Part shown: positions 57,258 to 64,000 of the stretch, one piece after another
Layout: the number at the start of each line of letters is the position of its first letter
How positions within the stretch are numbered: position 1 is the stretch's first letter
Assembly (NCBI GenBank): GCA_013398955.1
Contig: VWPU01012746.1
Span: forward strand, 54,556 to 118,555
Length of the DNA stretch: 64,000 nt
Direction: 5' to 3'
Source of the DNA: Callaeas wilsoni
Lineage: Eukaryota; Chordata; Aves; Passeriformes; Callaeidae
Program-made: the position numbers and the translations under genes
The notes under the pieces: model-generated
Database searches by the model: none
Told to the model about the DNA's origin: nothing
The model's input: the letters and a program-made list of their open reading frames with translations, nothing else

Positions 57258-57311
57258 GATAAGGCCACCAGGATAACGTCACCAGGATAAGGCCACCAGC
57301 ATAAGGCCACC
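57258..57311. repeat. Short 15-bp tandem repeat, ~4 copies
   Basis: Units of the 'ggataaggccaccag' type with small variants ('cgtcaccag', 'cataaggccacc'). Confidence 0.88.
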
Positions 57312-57464
57312 TGAGCACCCTGGGGAAGTGTCCCCTCTGCCTGGACCAGGAACATGCTCTGGAGAAGTGAGGGAAATGAGGAGAGCACGAGGTACAGCTC
57401 AACACGGGGGAAAAATCCAAACTGGAGAAAGGTCTGAGGGCATTGAGAGGAAACAGGGGGGAAA

Positions 57465-57725
57465 ACGGGAAAGGGAAAGGGAAAGGGAAAGGGAAAGGGA
57501 AAGGGAAAGGGAAAGGGAAAGGGAGAGGGAGAGGGAAAGGGAAAGGGAGAGGGAGAGGGAGAGGGAAAGGGAAGGAGAAGGAAAAGGAAAAGGAAAAGGA
57601 AAAGGAAAAGGAAAAGGAAAAGGAAAAGGAAAAGGAAAAGGAAAAGGAAAAGGAAAAGGAAGAGGAAAAGGAAAATGGGAAAGGAAAATGGGAAAGGAAA
57701 ATGGGAAAGGAAAATGGGAAAGGTG
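57465..57725. repeat. Graded polypurine array: GGGAAA, GGGAGA, GGAAAA, GGAAAATGGGAAA
   Basis: All-purine on + except for late T's. From left to right the unit changes from GGGAAA hexamers, through GGGAGA interruptions, to GGAAAA hexamers (from about 57575), and finally to a ~13-bp 'ggaaaatgggaaa' unit. Ser/Leu/Phe/Pro or Lys/Glu/Gly frames over it are artefacts. Confidence 0.96.
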
Positions 57726-58036
57726 GTGAGGTCTATGCCCCAGGTGCTGAGGTCTGGTGCTGGACTGGTGCCTTTGGTGCAGCAAAGTGCCCCACAGGAG
57801 TCCCAGTCCAGCAGCAGCGTCTCTCCGGGTGACTGGAGGTGTCTCCAACGTGGACACATCCATGTCCAGCACGTGGTTCCTTCTGGAATGCTGAGGTCGG
57901 GCAGTGGTGCCCAGCCCAGCACATCCTTCACCGTCTCAGGCGGGTCGAACTCCACCAGGCGCAGTCCCAGAGGTGCCATGGCCCAGGAGAAGCCCCAGGA
58001 GGGTTTGCTCAGACAGGGACACCCCAAAGCAGACAC
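57726..58036 (-). pseudogene. Coding-like open stretch of unknown identity (very tentative)
   Basis: On the minus strand an open frame starts with ATG at 58036 and stays open for about 105 codons before entering the purine array. In its first part (about 58015-57900) third codon positions are very G/C-rich and the residue mix looks protein-like ('[18 protein letters not shown]' region). After about 57870 a different minus-strand frame looks more coding-like, which would need a frameshift. A possible 3' splice site ('gtccctgtctgag') lies near 58018. I recognise no family. It may be a decayed exon or chance in GC-rich DNA. Confidence 0.15.
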
Positions 58037-58267
58037 CGAAATTCCATACCCTTGGATCCGAGTCCCAAATTAAGGATGTGCAGCACCAAATCCCTCAGCT
58101 GTGGGAAGAACAAGAACCCAGAAATGTCAGTGCTGCTCCAGGGCTCTGTGTGTTCCTTCTTCCCCGAGTTCATTCCACATCCACCCTGCTGCTCCCATAC
58201 GTTCCTGCCCCTCCCAGAACAAGGCAGAGATCTTGGAACGCAGCTTCAGCAACCAGCTCAGTTTTTC
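58037..58267. other. Unique sequence, no gene seen
   Basis: Nothing recognised. Confidence 0.4.
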
Positions 58268-58333
58268 TAACAAATAAATAATTAATAATAATAATAATAA
58301 AAATAACAATAACAAACTAATAATAATAAAAAA
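58268..58333. repeat. (AAT)n-like simple repeat
   Basis: 'aataataataataataaaa' with 'aacaataac' interruptions. Confidence 0.93.
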
Positions 58334-59265
58334 CCAGAGTGGAGCAATTTCCAGAATACTCCTGTTTCAAGCCAAGCCTCTGTTCTCACAGACTGACAGA
58401 TATTCCCTTTTTTCCCTACTCCAAGCCCTATCACAAAGGATCATCTTCCTGCTCTTTCACCCTATAAACAAATTGTTTCCTTAATTTGTCGCATGCTGGT
58501 GCCTGCAATTGTCTCCTCATTATTCTCTTAGCAGATGATTCTCTGCAGCTCCTGGAAAGGATGCTCCCAGGCAGAAATTTCTGTCTATTCTTCGTTAAAA
58601 ACAGGTGCTTGGATGTTTTCCTGGTTGTCTGAGCTGGGAGAAGAGCTCCTTTCATCAATGAAAGGCCTATTCAGCCCGGACCAAGCCCACAAGAGCATTC
58701 CCAGCTCCAGAATATTTTTAATTGGTTCCATTTCAAAAACTGGGCTGCACAGCACTTGAAAGGGTCTTAATTCTTATTAATTTTCCTGATAGCAGACGTG
58801 GCCTCCTTTTGATGTGCAAATTCGAAACTATTTTTCCACACACAACCCCCCCCTCCCCGCCGTGAGGAGATTGGGATCTGTGGGAAATGAATACGGAGCA
58901 GCTCTGGGGGAAGGGATGGAGAGGGAAGGGCAGGGACAGGCCCAGGGACGCGTCAGGAGGAGAAGGAAGCAGCAGCCAGGAGATGTCCGAGGGTTTATGG
59001 ATCCAGAGCAGGCAGCTCTGGGGGTGGAGGTGAAGCCCCTGGAGGTTCCCTGTGGGATCCAGGGTGCTGCAGCATCCCAGGATAGCCAGTCCTTCCAAGA
59101 GCAGGTGTCCCTAACCCCGGGAGTCTGACTGACCCCAGGGCTGGGCCAGGCCCCGTGCTGCTCACTGCTTCTGCCTGGAGCTCTGCGCTCACTCCCTCTG
59201 CCCAGAACGGGGTAGAAAATGCTCCGTTTTATCCAGGATTTTCATTTTTCCTTGCTTCAGTCACC
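58334..59265. other. Unique sequence, no gene seen
   Basis: About 0.9 kb of unrecognised DNA, purine-rich around 58900-58990. Confidence 0.4.
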
Positions 59266-59655
59266 ACTCAGAATCCCAGAATTATTTGGGTGGCAGGGAC
59301 CTTAAATCCCATCCAGTTCCACCCCTGCCATGGCAGGGACACCTTCCACTGTCCCAGGCTGCTCCAGGCCCTGTCCAGCCTGGCCTGGGACACTTCCAGG
59401 GATCTGGGGGCAGCCACAACTTCTCTGGGCAGCAGTTTCTGGGGCCAAGGTTGTCTCAGCCAAGTCCTGCCTGCCCCTCACCCCTCTGGCCCTGGGGGAG
59501 TGGAAAGACCCTGGCAGTGTCCAAGGCCAGGCTGGACGGGGCTGGGAGCAGCCTGGGACAGTGGAAGGTGTCCCTGCCCACAGCAGGGGCGGAATGAGAT
59601 GAGCTTTAAGGTCCCTTCCAACCCAAACCACTCTGTAATTCTGTCATTTCATGAT
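59266..59655. mobile_element. Second fold-back pair of CR1 3' ends (head-to-head)
   Basis: The left arm (59266-59432) is a minus-strand CR1 3' end: 'ctcagaatcccagaattatt' to 'cacaacttctctgggcag'. The middle (~59433-59510) is 'gtttctggggccaaggttg' to 'ggaaagaccctggcag'. The right arm (~59511-59655) is a plus-strand CR1 3' end: 'tgtccaaggccaggctgg' to 'aaaccactctgtaattctg'. The arms cover the same ~140 terminal bp, as in the pair at 7437. The left arm's order and the right arm's end make the block a near-palindrome with an ~80-bp spacer. Confidence 0.88.
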
Positions 59656-59937
59656 CTTCCACTTTTCAGCAATTTATTTCTCTTTTATGGGTTGAGGGCA
59701 CTCATCTGCTGCTGACAATAAAGGAAAATAGCTGTAAATTTTTTTCTGTATGAGACCATCACTATTTTTCCCTGTCCCTTTTCCCATCTTTTTTCTCTCG
59801 CTGCTGATCACCACCTGCTCCTGCACCTTTACGGGCCAGGTTAGCTGTGCAGTCCCTGCACTGCACATTTTTTGGGCCTCAGCACCCTCAGACCCCTCCC
59901 AGGTTTTTTCTCCACAGAGCACAGCCCCCCCTTCCCG

Positions 59938-60098
59938 AGGATAAACTTCATCCCCTACAAATACAAGCCTGCATTTACCAATATTAAAATCCGTCTTCTG
60001 TCACGTAATTCCGAACCTGCTGTGAAAAGCTCCTTGTCCCTGAGCACCAGTTTGTGTCACCTGCAAAATTCATGGGGTGATTTAAGGCACGCCTGGCT
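59938..60098 (-). mobile_element. Possible ancient CR1/L3-like LINE remnant
   Basis: 'gataaacttcatcccctaca' and 'gagcaccagtttgtgtcacctgc' recall, in order, the 'gaacttcat...' and 'agtttggtgtcatctgcaaa' landmarks of CR1/L3-type LINE coding ends. The match is loose, and a translated alignment would be needed. Confidence 0.28.
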
Positions 60099-60119
60099 CG
60101 GGGCCGTTGAGGAGGATTA

Positions 60120-60640
60120 AGACGTTCCCAGCAGCCTCCCAGGAACTTGTGGCAACTTGGCACAACTTGATGACCTTTTGGGGACATTCCATGCCCAGCA
60201 AACTATTCCAGGGAGGGGAATCAGAGATATCCGAGGACCGTAGATCAAATCAAGCAGAAATGAGAGAGAGAGACTCAGTTTGGGAAAGGTTTACCCGGCC
60301 TCACCACGGAAATCGTTCACTTCTGCCCAGTGAGAATGAGGGACCCAAAAACGGCAGAGAAGCCACCCCCAGCGAAACTCCTGGAAATATTTTGAAGCAA
60401 TGCCACTTAAAATTTATCCTGTACAGCCAAGTGATAAATGGAGAGCAAGGCAATGCAGTCAATGTGGAGAACCCAAGCTTGACCATAACACGGAATTTAT
60501 GTAAAAATAAAGGAGGGGATAATGAATGTGGTATGGAAAGAATTAATTTTTTGGTTCAGGAGTTTTGTTTTAGAACAAAACACAGATGCCCAGCCCATCT
60601 CCAAATAAACTTTACTGAATTCCACTCTGGAATCAACCTC
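60120..60640. promoter_or_regulatory. Repeat-free block, candidate conserved noncoding
   Basis: AT-leaning, CpG-retaining ('atccgaggaccgtag', 'cacggaaatcgttc') and free of recognised repeats. A + strand frame is open from 60107 to 60811 (234 codons), but no domain is recognisable and similar-length chance frames occur elsewhere. Conserved noncoding status is inferred. Confidence 0.25.
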
Positions 60641-62361
60641 CCTCAGTGTGGGCTCTGTGGGATTTGGGTGGGAGGAAGGAGATCCTTCAATCCCAGGCAG
60701 GTGGGGGGTGTTTTCCAAGCATTTTTCCCACACCAGGATCCTTTGTTTGCACTTTGGCATCTCCCAGCTGCAACTGGGATGTGCAGCAGGGAAGGGCAGG
60801 GGCATGGATAGGGATGGGACTGCAGGAAGTGTCCAGAGCCGATATTTTCACCCCAAGGTCATGGGTTCCCTCAAACAAAGCCCCAGTGCCTCCCCAGGGG
60901 TAGAGAAATAGGATGATGGTGTGGAAAACTCGGCTCAGTGGGGAAAATACAGCTTGGGTGGATCCATGGGAAAAGGTTTATCCATTTAAATTTAAAAGAT
61001 AGGAAAACTCCGACTCCAAGCCCATGACTTTGTTGAGGACAGTGGGAAAAAAGGAAGGGAAGCTACAATTAATAAACATTTTAAACTTTCCTATGTCTTA
61101 ACTGAAGAGAGAAGGCTGAAAAATTTAACAGGAAGATCCTGTTCCCAAATTTAATTGGATATTGGCATAGAATATGCATTAAAGGTTTATTTTAACTCGG
61201 CACTCCTGAAATACAACCAGCACACCCAGGGCCTGTCTCCAGCAGCTCCCTGCCCCACCGCCAGCGTGACTCCCAGTGTGGCAGTCCCTCCGTGCTGGGA
61301 GGGACTGGGGCTGCTGGGGCAGCACCTGGCACAGGTGACCGAAGGCTTGGCTGCCTCCAGGGGCCTATGGCACAGCCAGGTCCTCCTGGAAACCCCTGGG
61401 AATGTGCTCCACGGGGGTTTCCAAAGGAAAAATGTGTGGCTTTCCAGAAAAGCATCGTCTGAGGGCCGTAAATGTTCATCGATGCTCTTAAGAAGGGCTA
61501 CGGTTTGTGACATCAAACCTCATCACCTGGGAAAATAATTCCCACCTCTCTGGTGCTTTCACCACCCGTGGTCCATGTCCCAGAGCATGGTGACAGCGAG
61601 AAGACAGCAAAAACTGGGAGGAACTGGCCTAAAATAATCCCATGTGTGGAAAAGGAGCTTTGGAAGTGTGAAACCCTGAAGGGAATGGACACGGGGCTGA
61701 AGGGCCACTTCCTACCTCTTGGTTTCTCCTTCACCACAACACAGAGAAACTACCAAAGGTTTGGTTATTTCTGTTTAATTCCGCATATTCCTGATTTGGG
61801 CTTGGCCAATTCCAGAGGGAGCTGATTCCCAGGAAGCACTGAGCCCTTACCCTCTAACTTTAGCCCAGTTTGAGTTATTAAAGCAGCCAGAGCACCTAAA
61901 ACTTGCACCAGCCTTGGCCTGAGGCCACATCTGAGCCCAGATAAACCTTTAGAAGACAAATCTTCTGGCAGAGGAGTAGAGGAGAGAGTGTGGGAAGGAA
62001 AAATGAGGCCATTGCTGGAGCCAGGTCACGTTAGAAGACTTTTACACAAAGCCTACAATGGAGTGTGGGTTTTTTCCAATTTTTTTTCTGGATATTTGCT
62101 TGCAGAAATTTCCAGGTCACCCCGTGCCAGCACCCAGCGATGTGCTGGGGCAAGCAGGAGGATTCCGTGGACAAGAAGGAAAAATCTTCAAGCACAGCCG
62201 TGAAAATGCCATCAGTGTTTGCTGAGTTTGTTCTCATTTGTAGCCCTTTTGTTTCAGTGACCTCCATTGGAATAAAAAGGCTCCAGGATCCCTGGATTCT
62301 CCAGCAGTGGGAAACAACAAACAGCACTTCAGGCTGCCGGAGAGTGAACGTCCCTGGATGT
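60641..62361. other. Unique sequence, no gene seen
   Basis: About 1.7 kb. AT-rich at 60980-61200, GC-moderate elsewhere. No transposon or gene recognised. Confidence 0.4.
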
Positions 62362-62523
62362 CCCAGAGCAGCTGTGGCTGCCCCTGGATCCCTGGAGGTG
62401 CCCAAGGCCAGGTTGGACATTGGGGCTTGGAGCAGCCTGGGACAGTGGAAGGTGTCCCTGCCATGGCAGGGGTGGCACTGGATGGGCTTGAAGGTCCCTT
62501 CCCACTCAAACCATTCCATGATT
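62362..62523 (+). mobile_element. CR1 3' end
   Basis: 'cagagcagctgtggctgccc', 'gtgcccaaggccaggttgg', 'ggaaggtgtccctgccatgg', 'ggtcccttcccactcaaacc', 'attccatgattcttgg'. Confidence 0.95.
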
Positions 62524-64000
62524 CTTGGTTCCTGGTTTTGGGGTGGGATGGGAAAGGGGACACCCACTCTGTGCTGTTTTCTATGGACATGTGGGTTTTG
62601 GAATAATAAAACTCAACCACTAAAATCATTTCCTCAGTGTGGAGAAGGAAGAGACTCCTGTGTGCTCTCGGCACCTGCTGGGGATTCTTCCTGAGAAAAA
62701 TCAGGATTCATTTAGGGAAGAAAACACTGAGTGAAAACAAACAGCCTGGGCTTAGATTCCACTTGAAAGTGATCCTGCAGGATGAAGGGATTGGTGCTCC
62801 TGGGCAGGACCAGTGGGGTGGCACAGCTCACATGGCTCCCCCCATCCCAGCAGCTTTATCCAAGATATTTTGGGCAACACAGACGCAGATTCCAGCTCTT
62901 AAATCTCTCAGGCTTATCAAAGGGTTTGCTGCTTTTATTTTTTCTTCTTCTTCTTTTCCCATTTTCAGTCCTGTGGATTCTTAACCACCGAGATCTTCTT
63001 ATGTCTAATAAACACAAAAATGCTTCTCTTTCCAGCTTTGCCGCTAAAGCCAGGATGATTATAAAGCTAAATCCTGGGCATATGGCATGGGTGCTGCTCC
63101 TGGAAACTTCTCCTGGGTCTGGCACTGAAGGGGGAATTAACCCTTGGCAGGAAAACAGGGAAAACAGGGCTGTCCCCCCACAGCTCCCTGTGCCGGGGGG
63201 AAGAAACAGCTGAACGCAAGGTCACAGAGTGGGGGGACACACACAGGACAGGTGGCATTTCTCCTACATGAAGGAATTGCCTCTGGAAGCACGTCCCCAA
63301 CACTGGACGGGCAGTGGGAGGGAGCAGAGGCACAGAGGCAGGGAAAGGTTTAAGTAGCCTGAGCACCTGAATCATCCCAAAATTCTGGCCCTGCCTCCCT
63401 GAAAGCTGCTGCATCCCAAAGCCGTGCCAGGCTGCAGCACTGCTGGGATGATCCAGCTCAGGATGCTGCTGGAATTCCGTAAACCCAGGAAGAGAGGAGC
63501 AAGCAGGGCACTCAAGGAGAAGCAAGATCTTGCTGGGAAGTCCAGAGGTGGCCAGGGCACAGGTGCCATCCCAGAAAAAAGGGTGCAAACACCTGGAGCT
63601 GGCATCATCCAAGCCTAAATCAGTGCCAGGGATCACCTCAAGGCACTGGGAAGATGCTCCTTCTTGAGGCCACCCTCCAAAATCAGACCCCCCAAAAAAG
63701 GCTCAGCTGCCTCCTGCACAGATGCGGATGAGCAGGAAAACCCCAGCTCTGGGCTGCACCCGGAGTGGCAGCCAGGATGCTGGGGTTCAGTGGGATAACC
63801 AGCCAGAGCCACTGCACACCTGGGGGGTCACAAAGAGCTGCAGATCCGGGGCGTTCCCCACCAAATGCAGCTGCAGGAAGGGCCCGGCCAGGCTCAGCTC
63901 CTGAGGATCCCCCCACGGGGTGGGATCTCAGCCCCGCTGTGCCCCACGGCACCCCGTGCGTCTCCCCCGCGGTGCAGGGGCACTGCCAGGGCACTGCCAG
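62524..64000. other. Unique sequence to window end, no gene seen
   Basis: About 1.5 kb, rising in GC toward the end. The last ~100 bp is GC- and CpG-rich, ends with 'gggcactgccag' twice, and could be the edge of a CpG-rich region outside the window. Confidence 0.4.

Noticed and set aside
57023..58036. 337-codon minus-strand frame
   Set aside because: Over a quarter of it is the polypurine array. Only the first ~105 codons are worth a look and are reported separately with low confidence.
60107..60811. 234-codon + frame in repeat-free DNA
   Set aside because: No recognisable domain. Several other unrelated frames above 200 codons occur by chance in this window, so length alone is not evidence.

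Overview
This window is vertebrate, almost certainly bird, and most likely a songbird (passerine). The main evidence is about three dozen pieces of the CR1 LINE. Their 3' ends are typical: an 'aaccattccatgattcc'-type octamer tail on the + strand, or its complement 'tcatggaatggtttgggt' for minus-strand copies. The tRNA-Ile-headed SINE with a CR1-like tail near 43.2 kb resembles the songbird family TguSINE1. Features of a prokaryotic or viral genome (dense genes, ribosome-binding sites, operons) are absent.

I found no protein-coding gene, rRNA gene or functional tRNA gene that I can support. Open reading frames are either chance frames in unique DNA or stop-free frames inside tandem repeats and CR1 copies. 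The window reads as intergenic or deep intronic DNA. CR1 makes up very roughly an eighth of it. There are a few candidate solo LTRs, one SINE, and an unusually rich set of tandem arrays.

Layout. 0-9 kb: AT-rich unique DNA, an old CR1, a (CCCAT)n array, a 46-bp triplication in a CR1 tail, two candidate LTRs, a 21-bp minisatellite, an 81-bp duplication and a fold-back CR1 pair. 9-17 kb: a long CR1, several homeodomain-motif-rich unique islands and a decayed ~21-bp repeat field. 17-19.3 kb: two CR1 pieces and a 1.2-kb G-rich minisatellite with a homogenised 82-bp higher-order unit. 19-31 kb: unique DNA with scattered CR1s. 31-32 kb: a 28-bp minisatellite starting at a CR1 breakpoint and holding the only ambiguous base. 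33-40 kb: many CR1s, one of them composite. 40.5-41 kb: a polypyrimidine array with a 42-bp period. 42-50 kb: the SINE, CR1s, a CTTTTT array and a GATA-motif cluster. 50.7-51.3 kb: a candidate solo LTR. 52-64 kb: CR1s including a second fold-back pair, a graded polypurine array and a short coding-like stretch of unknown identity.

No genes are seen working together. The best functional reading is that the repeat-free islands with clustered TAAT/ATTA, GATA or octamer-like motifs may be enhancers in a regulatory landscape. That is inference and needs cross-species alignment. No unambiguous new biological system was found. The most noteworthy items are the fold-back and composite CR1s, the link between tandem arrays and CR1 breakpoints, the 82-bp higher-order minisatellite and the GATA cluster.
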